Source of the DNA: a virus
IMG/VR virus record: IMGVR_UViG_3300021076_000245
Location: 1-45,021 of that record
DNA length: 45,021 nucleotides
Strand: one strand, 5' to 3'
This document shows positions 37,595 through 45,021 of this stretch, one piece after another. The notes under the pieces are model-generated. The model ran no database searches, had not been told where the DNA came from, and was given only the letters and a program-made list of their open reading frames with translations. Position numbers and translations under genes: made by a program. Each line of letters starts with the position of its first letter. Positions within the stretch are counted from its first letter, which is position 1.

Positions 37595-38308
37595 TTACAA
37601 AGTGCCGCTGCCAATACCATCAAAGCGAACAGTCGGCCCAAAAGTAAGAGCGACGTTAGCATTGGTAGCAGTAGCATTAGCACTCAGAGTTACGCCGATC
37701 GCACCACCGACACCCTGAGTGATACCAATAACAGTAGTACCAGCAGAGATACCAGTACCAGTTACGGTAGCCCCAACAAGATCGGAAATAGCTCCAATGG
37801 AGCCATTGCTACCCATAAACGGAAGACTGGTAGCATTAGAAGGAAGCACAAACGTAACTGTTGCAGAAGCATTAGTTGTTCCGCACTGCAAAATCTGCGT
37901 ATTCAATGCAGAGAGAATAGTAACGATGTAGTCTCTCCAAGAGCTCGCAGCAATGCTCAGAGTGCCAGAACCTGCAACTACGCCAGTGCCAGCAGCAAAA
38001 GTAAGTGCGTAAGCAACAGTGTTAAGAACGCGCAAACGGAAAGTGCTACCAGGAACAAAATCTGCTTCTGGAGAGTTGCCACCAAGAGCATTGATAATGT
38101 TCTGCGCAGTGTCCGTAGTGTCGATATAACCAGCAGTGCTACCGCTACGAGCAATAAGCCCAGTAGCAATAGCTGCGCCAGTCCAAGTGCCAGCACCAAC
38201 AGTGGCAATGGCACCAGAAGTGTAACTCTCTCCACCAGCCATTACATCACCAGGGAGAATCTTTCGCTCCATAACACCGGAGAAATAAACAGAAGGTCGA
38301 ACAAGCAT
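37595..38308 (-). CDS. Putative capsid decoration protein
   Basis: I start at ATG 38308, preceded by GGAGAG; a longer TTG frame lacks support. The 237-residue protein is rich in Gly, Ala and Thr, and beta-rich, with GLIARSGSTAGYIDTTDTAQ near residue 50, a pattern common in phage head decoration proteins. It lies between scaffold and major capsid, a usual place for such proteins. No enzyme motif is seen. Confidence 0.6.
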   Translation of the reverse strand: MLVRPSVYFSGVMERKILPGDVMAGGESYTSGAIATVGAGTWTGAAIATGLIARSGSTAGYIDTTDTAQNIINALGGNSPEADFVPGSTFRLRVLNTVAYALTFAAGTGVVAGSGTLSIAASSWRDYIVTILSALNTQILQCGTTNASATVTFVLPSNATSLPFMGSNGSIGAISDLVGATVTGTGISAGTTVIGITQGVGGAIGVTLSANATATNANVALTFGPTVRFDGIGSGTL

Positions 38309-38322
38309 AATAACTCTCCTTA

Positions 38323-39084
38323 TCAAAGACCAAAGAACTTACCCCAATCCTCTCCATTTAACTGCGTCGAAGCATCCTTTTTAGGAAGATCTGCAAAAGT
38401 CTTACCCTGCGATTGCGCATACTCATTTGCAAAACCGCTAAGATAATCTTTAGCTTTAGCAGATATCTCGGAAGGAGAAGCATTAGGGAATTTCTGAGAA
38501 AGCCGTTCCTTGACGATAGTAAGCATCGGAGAAACAGCAGGGTTCTCAAAGATGGGATTTTCCTGAGAGATAGAACTATTAATGCGTTCCTGTCTCAGAA
38601 TATTAGGCATCACTTCTTCAGTGAAAACTTTTTCCTGCTTCTTAAGAGCTTGCTCAACAATCTTAGCTGTAGTAGCTGTGCTGTGAGCAAATGCTGTCTG
38701 AGCAGCAGAATTGATTGCCTGACCAAAGGCGGAAACATCTCCGCTAAGAGCTTTCTGCATAATTTCAGGACTGATTCCTTTTGTAAAATCAACCTGACTT
38801 GCAGCCTTCATAATTGCAGTTCCATCAACTTTCATGTCTGGAACTAAACTAGAAGGAGTCTTTGCATCAGTATCTGCAGTTTTCCACAGATCCTCAAAAC
38901 CAGCAAGTGGGGATTTATCTCCAGTGTTACTATCAGTATTCGGAAAAGCAACAGGACCAGTTCCATCCGACTTAGAAGTTGAATCACCAGGAACAGTAGG
39001 ATTGTTGCTAGAAGGGTCAGCTTTAGCTGGAGTAGAGGTAGAATTGCCACCAGTAAAGTTGTGGAACATATCCATAATACCCAT
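38323..39084 (-). CDS. Putative scaffolding protein
   Basis: The 253-residue protein has a Gly/Ser/Asn/Pro/Thr-rich N-terminal third, probably disordered, and a helical, charged C-terminal two thirds with VEQALKKQEKVFTEEV and a C-terminal basic and aromatic tail (NGEDWGKFFGL). This layout and place between portal and capsid genes are typical for scaffolding proteins, whose C-terminus binds capsid subunits. No protease motif is present. Confidence 0.7.
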   Translation of the reverse strand: MGIMDMFHNFTGGNSTSTPAKADPSSNNPTVPGDSTSKSDGTGPVAFPNTDSNTGDKSPLAGFEDLWKTADTDAKTPSSLVPDMKVDGTAIMKAASQVDFTKGISPEIMQKALSGDVSAFGQAINSAAQTAFAHSTATTAKIVEQALKKQEKVFTEEVMPNILRQERINSSISQENPIFENPAVSPMLTIVKERLSQKFPNASPSEISAKAKDYLSGFANEYAQSQGKTFADLPKKDASTQLNGEDWGKFFGL

Positions 39085-39089
39085 TTTAT

Positions 39090-39392
39090 TTACTCCTCAT
39101 TGTGCTGCGCTTCTGCAGCTCTGGTAAGTTGTGCGATTGCTTCGTCTTTAGCATTATCGCTACACGTGAGTAGATAAGATAGAATCTCTATCTTGCCTCT
39201 ATTAAACTCCTGCTGCAGCTTGAATGCCTCAGGAGCTAGAGGATCGTATTTTGTAACTGCTCGCTCCATTGCGGCAGCAGCAAGCTCGTTTTGTATAAAC
39301 TTATAATTCAAATCCGGCAAATTAGCCGCTATTACTGTCTCCTCTTCAGTGAATTCATAAGATGTAAACATATTGGCAATTAACTTAGCCAT
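39090..39392 (-). CDS. Small helical protein downstream of portal
   Basis: I start at ATG 39392, 8 bases within the end of the portal gene, with AAGGAAC upstream; longer frames add an unlikely leucine-rich start. The 100-residue product is helical and acidic, rich in Glu and Ala. No family is recognised. Its place between portal and scaffold suggests a head assembly role. Confidence 0.7.
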   Translation of the reverse strand: MAKLIANMFTSYEFTEEETVIAANLPDLNYKFIQNELAAAAMERAVTKYDPLAPEAFKLQQEFNRGKIEILSYLLTCSDNAKDEAIAQLTRAAEAQHNEE

Positions 39393-41448
39393 TCTGTTGA
39401 GTTCCTTTGCTTGTAACAGCACTAGCACCAGTATTGCTTTGAGTTGCTTCTAGTGCTGTTGAAGTTTGCGATTGCGCAGGAATTGGAGTAGTTTGCGCAA
39501 TTTGCTGAAGTTGTTGATTTATTTGCTGAAGTTGTTGCATAAGTTGTTGAGGAATTTCTGTCCCTTTTTGCATAGCATTTTGCAGAAGTTCCATAATTTG
39601 CGATTGCTGTTGTTCAAGCGTCACCTGCATCTGCGATTTTTCAAACGGACGCAAATCAGCTCCACGAAGCTTAAACAAGTATGTAACAAGCGCAGAAATG
39701 TTATAACCGCCAGAGAGTTGCGGACTAGATCCAATTACCTGCAAAGAAGTTTGAAACTCATCTGTACTCATTTCTTTATCAGCAGGGGTTAATCCATCTG
39801 ATACTTTAAAATGAATAGCAGCTTTACGAAGATCCTCTGGTTGAATAGCAACCTGTTGATTTTTATCCCGATTATAGATAACGTCGCTAGGTTGATACTG
39901 AAGAATATTAAGTTTAATGCATTCCTTAAGAGGAGTCAAAACCTGACTCTCAGACATCAATGCCATGCACTGATTATGACCATTTCCATGTCCCATGACA
40001 TCTTCATATTCATGAAGTGTCTTATTGCCTTTTACAAACTGTCCTTGAGTTGCTTGATTTTGATTATTGATTAGATTTGCAAAACGGATAACTGCTTCGC
40101 TTCCCTGCACCAACGAAGCCGTTTGTTCATCATGAAATGGGAATTGATAAACAGCTTCGTTAAGAGGTTTGCCATAAGCAGCAGGACGAACAGGTATTTT
40201 AGCTTCTGGGTTAGTTGAATTAATATCTTTCTTGGCAATGCGAAGTGGATCATAAAGAACACGATCGCCAACAAGCCTACGCTTACTTGCGATATACCCA
40301 TTCCACATTGAAGATGCGATATCTTGCATATCCATTACGTTTGAAGCAAAACTCTTAGTTTGAAAATCCAACCCATCTTCAATAGGCTGCCCAAAGAACA
40401 TTGGAATATAGTTGTGAACATTAGTTTGTCGTTCTGCAAACAAAACAACTTGTCCATTTACGATTATAAATTTCCATACTTGCGGCGTATTCTCTTCAGG
40501 AACATTTAGCCCAAAATCTGAAGGAAGGATTCTTGCATACAACTTAGTTACTTCGTATATATTCTTGTAGCGCAATCCTTGTGAAAGCGGATCTTTAGCG
40601 TTCAATGCCCACTGCATCCAATCAAAGCCTTGTGCACTTGCTCTAGTCATTGTTGGATACGGATTAATAAGAGGAGTATAATAGCAGAACGGATTTCCAC
40701 TACCACCGGCAGCTACTGGTGCTGGACCGCTTTCAAAAGCTCTAATAGCAGTTGTAGCAGAGATTTTGCCATACAACTCATTTATATACTTTTTAAGCTT
40801 AACTCTAGAATACAATTCCATATACCCAGCAAATTCGCCTTCTGTGCAAATATCAGCAGGATGCACTCGCGGATCAAAGAATGTATTATAAAGATCCATC
40901 CGCTTAAGGACGTTGCCTTGCCAAATAGTGTTCTTTTGCTTTGCATTATTCGGATAGGTAATATCAGTTTCAACTACTGCAGTATTCTTTTGCTGCCATT
41001 CCGCTTCTAATCCTTGCAGATTATATTTCAACCCATCTCTAAAAAACATCATCAACTGTCGTGACCAACCAGAACGAATTGCATTTTCTGCGATAATAGT
41101 TTCCATCTGCAATGCTGCATCTTCAGTAGCAGGATCAGCGGAAACACCAAAAATGGGATATCCTGTCAAAAATACGTTTGTCATATACGCCATCGCAGCT
41201 TCAACTTGAGGCATAACAATCGGAACAGTGATGTTTTGAATCTTTCGTTTATCCCCAATGCGATTGGCAATCTTAGCTCTAATGTTTTCTTCAGTCCAAT
41301 CAACTTCCCGCATATAGTAACGATCTATCATTTCAAGATTAGACCGCATTGAAAACTGATTGAGCAATAATTCCTGAGCTTTCTGCATATATACAATAAT
41401 AGAATGCTCTGAATCTTTTTTAATAAAAATCTGTTTATTATCAGCCAT
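39385..41448 (-). CDS. Portal protein
   Basis: The 687-residue protein fits the large portal proteins of short-tailed phages by size, its position after the large terminase, and a typical start region: residues 35-95 have MIDRYYMREVDW, then an IPIVMPQVEAAMAYMTNVFL-like segment. Residues about 170-220 have VLKRMDLYNTFFDPRVHPAD, a common portal motif. The C-terminal 110 residues are Gln-rich and helical (LLQNAMQKGTEIPQQLMQQL), matching the barrel and an extended tail. The portal is the DNA entry ring at one capsid vertex. TAGGAGATAGTA precedes the start. Confidence 0.9.
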   Translation of the reverse strand: MADNKQIFIKKDSEHSIIVYMQKAQELLLNQFSMRSNLEMIDRYYMREVDWTEENIRAKIANRIGDKRKIQNITVPIVMPQVEAAMAYMTNVFLTGYPIFGVSADPATEDAALQMETIIAENAIRSGWSRQLMMFFRDGLKYNLQGLEAEWQQKNTAVVETDITYPNNAKQKNTIWQGNVLKRMDLYNTFFDPRVHPADICTEGEFAGYMELYSRVKLKKYINELYGKISATTAIRAFESGPAPVAAGGSGNPFCYYTPLINPYPTMTRASAQGFDWMQWALNAKDPLSQGLRYKNIYEVTKLYARILPSDFGLNVPEENTPQVWKFIIVNGQVVLFAERQTNVHNYIPMFFGQPIEDGLDFQTKSFASNVMDMQDIASSMWNGYIASKRRLVGDRVLYDPLRIAKKDINSTNPEAKIPVRPAAYGKPLNEAVYQFPFHDEQTASLVQGSEAVIRFANLINNQNQATQGQFVKGNKTLHEYEDVMGHGNGHNQCMALMSESQVLTPLKECIKLNILQYQPSDVIYNRDKNQQVAIQPEDLRKAAIHFKVSDGLTPADKEMSTDEFQTSLQVIGSSPQLSGGYNISALVTYLFKLRGADLRPFEKSQMQVTLEQQQSQIMELLQNAMQKGTEIPQQLMQQLQQINQQLQQIAQTTPIPAQSQTSTALEATQSNTGASAVTSKGTQQNG

Positions 41449-41457
41449 TACTATCTC

Positions 41458-43116
41458 CTAAAAACTACAAAGTGTTTCATCAACAGAAACACCCTCAAGT
41501 CCGTCTATTAGTATCTTCTCATCAGAAAGCATCAAGTTACCATGCAATGCTATAGCTTTCTCAGCATGACCAATTAAGTCAAGAATATCGTCTATGTTGT
41601 CTCGCTTCATGGGATTCCAATTTGCGATTTGGTTAGTTACAATAGAACGAATGCTTGGATGCAATACTATTCTACCAGAACTTACATTCTTTAAACCATC
41701 CGAAATTCGTGAATTCTTTGAACCATAAGTGCTAGGAACTTCCAAAAATTGAAATCCTTGAATATGCAACTGAAATGCAATTTGTTCAAACCAATAAAGC
41801 AACGTAGATTGATACCCCCCAGACTCACAGCAAATGCATCTACAATTTTTTTGAAGTGCTAACAAAATCGCTTTTCTGATAACATTTCCTGGGGATAAAT
41901 TATCAGAATAAACTTCTCGCAATCCAAGAACTTCATCATATATTTCATAGTATCCAATTGCTGTATTATCGCTATTTAATTTACCAGCAGCAGGATCAAT
42001 GAAAATAAACTTTCCTTGAGGAGTATCATTCTCTCCCCACTTCCACGGTTTAAGATTAGAAAAATCTACTTTCTTATTAATACCGATTTCAGTGTCATTT
42101 TGAACTTCAGAAAGAAATATTTCAGGATGCCCCATTGCAATATCATTATTGAATTCATCAATCAGAGTTAGCAGGGGCTGTAATTCTTCCCAAAGAGCGG
42201 TGCCGTCAGAGAGAATAGCACCAGAAATAAACTTAATCCAAGATGGGTTTAACTTAAATTTCTTAAGAATGCAATTAGGACCAGGAAACATATTACCAGC
42301 ATAAACATAAAGACATCCTTTCGGACTCTTTGCTTTCATTGCTGTACCGATTAACCAACGTTCTAGTGCAGACGATTGAACTTCTGATTCACTGCACTCT
42401 TTGGATTGTATATCGTCAAATATCATTACATCGGGACGAGCATTCTTAAGGTTCATTCCTCGCATACTACCATTAGCACCAATAGATGCGAGAATGATAT
42501 TACGTCCTCGATATCCAAATTTATAAAGAGATTGCGTTTCCTTTTCGATACCTAATTTCCAATCCCCAAATAATGAACGAATATTAGGCTCATTTAACAT
42601 ATCTACAACATCAGCTACGATGTTTTCAGCTTTTTTCTCAATATCGCTAACAATTAGAATAAAACACTTTTTTGTGAACAAAATGCAATATAAAACAAAC
42701 AACTTAATGAGAGTAGTTTTACCGTGACCACGAGGAATGCCAAGAGCTATCTTACTGAAATCGCGAACCAAAATGACTTTGCTGCACAGTAATGCCCAAG
42801 CTGCTAGCAATACTGGAGGAAACATGAATTCAAATACAGTTGGCATTGCTATACCAGCAAGCATATTAAGATCGCTTTTTGCAATCTCAACTACCTGTTC
42901 GCGATCATAAGTAGCTTCTTCGAAATTAGCTGCTGCTTTGGCTTTCGCTTCATCTTCTTTTTGCTGTTGCTCTTTTGTTATTTCTTTTTCTAAATCACGA
43001 ATTTCTCTGCGTTCAAATTCAGCACTAACATCGGCATTTTCCATACCGAGTTTTTCTTTCCACTGCTTTACAAAATTATTACCGTGCATAGATCCATAAC
43101 CGGAACGCAAACGCAT
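41458..43116 (-). CDS. terL: Terminase large subunit
   Basis: The 552-residue packaging motor has an ATPase domain with Walker A GIPRGHGKTT near residue 127 and Walker B VMIFDD near 230. The nuclease domain has FIFIDPAAGKLNSDNTAIGY near residue 353, a CICCESGGYQ segment (Glu) near 415, and a DDILDLIGHAEKA helix near 520, giving the acidic metal-binding residues. The N-terminus has a charged helix (residues 30-70). This matches the phage TerL fold. The start overlaps the stop of a small upstream gene as TAATG. Confidence 0.93.
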   Translation of the reverse strand: MRLRSGYGSMHGNNFVKQWKEKLGMENADVSAEFERREIRDLEKEITKEQQQKEDEAKAKAAANFEEATYDREQVVEIAKSDLNMLAGIAMPTVFEFMFPPVLLAAWALLCSKVILVRDFSKIALGIPRGHGKTTLIKLFVLYCILFTKKCFILIVSDIEKKAENIVADVVDMLNEPNIRSLFGDWKLGIEKETQSLYKFGYRGRNIILASIGANGSMRGMNLKNARPDVMIFDDIQSKECSESEVQSSALERWLIGTAMKAKSPKGCLYVYAGNMFPGPNCILKKFKLNPSWIKFISGAILSDGTALWEELQPLLTLIDEFNNDIAMGHPEIFLSEVQNDTEIGINKKVDFSNLKPWKWGENDTPQGKFIFIDPAAGKLNSDNTAIGYYEIYDEVLGLREVYSDNLSPGNVIRKAILLALQKNCRCICCESGGYQSTLLYWFEQIAFQLHIQGFQFLEVPSTYGSKNSRISDGLKNVSSGRIVLHPSIRSIVTNQIANWNPMKRDNIDDILDLIGHAEKAIALHGNLMLSDEKILIDGLEGVSVDETLCSF

Positions 43117-43223
43117 TATGAACCTTTCGAATCACTGTGTTGAAAATACAATTTCAAACCAAGTAAAATGGCTTTAGCTGTATCTTTATCTTTCTGTGTA
43201 GCCGTCATCTCATTTTTCCGCAT
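43116..43223 (-). CDS. Small gene between terminase subunits
   Basis: This frame overlaps the terminase small subunit stop by 14 bases and its own stop overlaps the TerL start as TAATG. I start at ATG 43223, with GGAAGTGG upstream; an ATG at 43208 is also possible, and an upstream extension overlaps more of the small subunit. The 35-residue peptide is charged with a short Leu-rich helix. It may exist mainly for translational coupling. Confidence 0.45.
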   Translation of the reverse strand: MRKNEMTATQKDKDTAKAILLGLKLYFQHSDSKGS

Positions 43224-43776
43224 TTCCACTTCCGTGTTGGATTGCTGCGGAGGGAAGATAGGCGGCGACTTTTGTGTATCTTTCTGCATCGCCATCTTCT
43301 TTTGTAGCAAGAGTTTTCAATAGTTGATGAGTAGGCATTGTAACAAGTGTTTGATCATCAACCTGAACCACTTCACCTTTTTTATCGATTGTAAAGTTGT
43401 TAACGATTACATTTGGAATTGCCAAATTTACAATTTTTTGATTTATAACAAGACTTTCTTGTGCAGCAACACCTCTTCGCTTAGCTGCATTCAAAACTGC
43501 AAATGCTTGCAGCACATCTTTAGGCTTGTAAATAAAATTGCTTTCTACTGCTTCTGCAAGCTTTTCAATAAGTCTATCTTCAATCCCATCGATATTACGA
43601 TCGCGTTTATTATTGGCTGTCAATGCTTGCATACGAAGTTGCGCTACTTCAGCAGCAAACACTTCATTTGCAAGAAGTTGAGAAATGTAAGAAGGATCGC
43701 ATCCAACAGCAGTAGCTACTACTTCGTTATTTAGTCCATTTCCAAGTAGCTCTTTTATCTGCGTTATATCTGCCAT
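43210..43776 (-). CDS. terS: Probable terminase small subunit
   Basis: The 188-residue protein begins with a helix-turn-helix-like segment (IKELLGNGLNNEVVATAVGC and DPSYISQLL), as in many TerS proteins that bind the packaging site. A helical middle (residues 60-100) could make the oligomer core. The C-terminal part has conserved-looking VNNFTIDKKGEVVQVDDQTL and a disordered tail. Position directly upstream of TerL supports the assignment. Confidence 0.75.
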   Translation of the reverse strand: MADITQIKELLGNGLNNEVVATAVGCDPSYISQLLANEVFAAEVAQLRMQALTANNKRDRNIDGIEDRLIEKLAEAVESNFIYKPKDVLQAFAVLNAAKRRGVAAQESLVINQKIVNLAIPNVIVNNFTIDKKGEVVQVDDQTLVTMPTHQLLKTLATKEDGDAERYTKVAAYLPSAAIQHGSGNAEK

Positions 43777-43810
43777 CTTCGCAACCCTTCTATTTTTACT
43801 TTATTACTTC

Positions 43811-44392
43811 TTAGTGACCAACATCTGAAATTTCAACTGCGTAGAATTTATCACCAGTAGTTGCACCGATGATATTGATCTGATCAGTGATCACAACAAT
43901 TCCACCATTGCAATAAAATGTCTGGTTGGTAGGAATCGGAAATCCAACTCCAGTCGTGGTAGGAGCAGTTGTTCCAAACGCAATGTAAAGAGTATCAGTT
44001 GCAGAATTGGTTATGATACAATTTTTGCGATTTGGATTCTGCGTAAATAGCGTCTGCGATGTTCCACCAGCAGCGATAGTAATTGCTGATGCCACAGTCG
44101 TAGTTCCCTGCAATGGATCAACTTCAATTGCTTTTGCTTCACTGAAGAACAATGAAAACGCAATCAAAGCCGCAGCAATTGATCCGAAAAAGTTAACTTT
44201 GCTGCTGCTCGTAGTTTTAGCTGCACACACAGCAACTTTCAAGGTTGCATGATCAACAGGAGCAGCTTGTGCATTTAGCACAGTTAGAGTTGCAGGATGC
44301 GGATTCAAGCACTGTTGATCGCTAGTGTGAGTAGGAGAATTAGCACTGTAGTAACGTCCCTGAGCATCACAATACATATTAGTACCACTCAT
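43811..44392 (-). CDS. Protein with internal membrane or signal helix and beta domain
   Basis: The 193-residue protein has three parts. Residues 1-40 share a pattern with the upstream gene 44405-44644 (TNxYxDxxG, SDQ and NPxP). Residues about 66-87 are hydrophobic (VNFFGSIAAALIAFSLFFSE followed by AKA), like a membrane helix with a signal-peptidase site. The C-terminal 100 residues are beta-rich with FTQNPNRKNCIITNSATDTL, similar in style to small phage virion sandwich domains. AAGGAG precedes the start. I cannot assign a function. Confidence 0.72.
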   Translation of the reverse strand: MSGTNMYCDAQGRYYSANSPTHTSDQQCLNPHPATLTVLNAQAAPVDHATLKVAVCAAKTTSSSKVNFFGSIAAALIAFSLFFSEAKAIEVDPLQGTTTVASAITIAAGGTSQTLFTQNPNRKNCIITNSATDTLYIAFGTTAPTTTGVGFPIPTNQTFYCNGGIVVITDQINIIGATTGDKFYAVEISDVGH

Positions 44393-44404
44393 GGCAAAAA
44401 CTCC

Positions 44405-44644
44405 TTAAATGCCTTGATTTCCAGCACCTGCACTGTTAGAAGCACTGCCATCAGCAATGACAGCACTATCAGTCTGACCAGATGCCATTTCTTGATCAAC
44501 GGGAGCAGCATCACTAGTAGCTCCATCAGCTGTCAAAGACGCAATTAACTCAGGTCGCGGATTAACTAGCATCTGATCTGAAGCGTTAGTAGGAGTCGCA
44601 GCACAATACATTTTGCCGCTGGAATCAATGTAAACATTAGTCAT
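44405..44644 (-). CDS. Small acidic protein, paralogue of the next gene's N-terminus
   Basis: I start at ATG 44644, with AAGGAG upstream; the longer frame lacks support. The 79-residue protein has TNVYIDSSGKMYCAATPTNA followed by SDQ and NPRP, which line up with the start of the downstream 193-residue protein. The rest is Ala/Ser/Asp/Gly rich and acidic, probably disordered. It is the first gene of the late arm. Function is unknown. Confidence 0.7.
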   Translation of the reverse strand: MTNVYIDSSGKMYCAATPTNASDQMLVNPRPELIASLTADGATSDAAPVDQEMASGQTDSAVIADGSASNSAGAGNQGI

Positions 44645-44801
44645 TTTTGCAAAACTCCTTAAAATCGCATACAACTAATCTATCTTCTATACTATTACTT
44701 AAGTATCGCAACTACGCAACTAGGGATTTCGCTATTCCTCTCAACTTGCTACGCTTTAACTCTAACTAACTGTGTAGCATTGTTAGATGAGTAATATGTA
44801 A

Positions 44802-44815
44802 TTTTTTCGAAAAAA
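44802..44815. repeat. 14-bp perfect palindrome
   Basis: TTTTTTCGAAAAAA is its own reverse complement. It lies in the presumed late control region about 160 bp upstream of the first late gene. It could be a protein-binding site or a bend, and on RNA it would be a weak hairpin. Confidence 0.65.
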
Positions 44816-44943
44816 GTTTAGGAAAATGTGGTAAACGTTAAAGATAATTACGCCAGCGCGCACAAAAAGGCTTCCTACCCCCCTCCCTAATTGCAATTGA
44901 TGCTTAGTTGCATTGCTGCGCAGGGTTACGAGTTAGACGCATT

Positions 44944-44983
44944 GCAATTGCGAGTGCGAGTTAGTTGCAGCTGCGATCGATGC
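44944..44983. repeat. First copy of imperfect direct repeat spanning the circle junction
   Basis: It begins GCAATTGCG, has GAGTTAGTTGCA and ends GATCGATGC. It matches 52-88 with a few differences. With the circle closed the two copies are about 74 bp apart, separated by a GCTTCG-rich stretch. Confidence 0.6.
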
Positions 44984-45021
44984 TTCGATGCTTCGCAGTT
45001 CCGCTGCTTCGCTGCCTGCAA
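44967..45021. repeat. Right copy of 55-bp terminal direct repeat
   Basis: Identical to 1-55. It is best explained as an overlap left by circular assembly. A true genome of about 44,966 bp would carry this sequence once. Confidence 0.9.

Larger units (their letters stand above)
44645..45021. other. Gene-free, repeat-rich region upstream of late arm
   Basis: No gene is seen in 377 bases, which continue across the circle join to 1-92. It holds a perfect palindrome at 44802-44815, a C-rich run near 44877-44887, several CAATTG and GCTTCG motifs, and one copy each of two repeats. The late arm must be transcribed from here, but I find only weak promoter-like boxes on the minus strand. It shares GTGTAGCATTG with the terminator region at 99-109. 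Confidence 0.6.

Noticed and set aside
37556-38446. Plus-strand frame of 296 residues opposite the decoration gene
   Set aside because: It is Ser/Thr/Asn-rich low-complexity antisense of a Gly/Ala/Thr-rich gene, has no ribosome site and spans two genes on the opposite strand.
43116-43310. Full 64-residue reading frame between terminase genes
   Set aside because: The N-terminal half lies entirely inside the small terminase gene in another frame and lacks a ribosome site; only the shorter form from 43223 is kept.
44645-44760. Late promoter on the minus strand
   Set aside because: Several TTGCG and TAGTAT boxes occur, but none has proper spacing with both boxes near consensus.

Overview
The window is the complete or near-complete genome of a tailed double-stranded DNA phage with a T7/P22-type short-tail (podovirus-like) virion. 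The first 55 bases recur exactly as the last 55 bases, so the contig closes into a circle of about 44,966 bp. The overlap looks like a k-mer assembly join, and the physical ends cannot be read from it. I see no integrase, repressor, tRNA, insertion sequence or CRISPR array, and no single-subunit RNA polymerase gene. Near-consensus sigma70-type promoters are present, so transcription probably depends on the host enzyme and the phage is probably strictly lytic. A lipoprotein signal and a GH108-type endolysin without its own signal peptide point to a Gram-negative host. The host genus cannot be told from the sequence.

Layout. (1) 202-930, minus strand: a single gene of unknown function with its own terminator (93-139). 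(2) 931-1996: a gene-free control region carrying two helically phased GTATAC repeat arrays and, at its right end, a promoter. (3) 1997-18753, plus strand: the early and DNA-metabolism arm. It holds a Dda/RecD-like helicase, many small unknown genes, a muramidase, a Cas4-like Fe-S nuclease, a Sak4-like RecA-fold ATPase, a DUF3310 protein, a predicted single-strand DNA-binding protein, a family A DNA polymerase with proofreading domain, a DUF3987-like ATPase and a DnaQ-like exonuclease. (4) 18704-44644, minus strand: the late arm. In transcription order it holds two related small proteins, small terminase, large terminase, portal, a small protein, a scaffold candidate, a decoration-like protein, major capsid, tail adaptor, two fibre proteins, a small zinc-ribbon protein, holin-like membrane proteins, tail nozzle, a small lipoprotein cluster, and three large ejection proteins. 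The two arms converge and overlap tail to tail at 18704-18753. (5) 44645-45021 joined to 1-92: a repeat-rich gene-free region across the circle junction.

How it works together. The replication set (helicase, polymerase, DUF3987 ATPase, binding protein, nuclease and annealing ATPase) looks like a self-sufficient replication and recombination unit without a recognisable classical primase. Three early or middle genes (202-930, 7149-7841, 12981-13427) stand in separate units bounded by hairpin terminators. At least two of them have strong promoters, and they prefer more GC-ending codons, which suggests abundant products. Two of these three products have no function I can name.

The features most worth a second look are: the phased GTATAC arrays; a perfect TTGACA-N17-TATAAT promoter inside a gene at 12736-12764; two mutually exclusive long hairpins at 32041-32106 next to the holin genes; the pair of abundant unknown proteins; unusual residues in the polymerase active site; and small duplicated virion or envelope genes.
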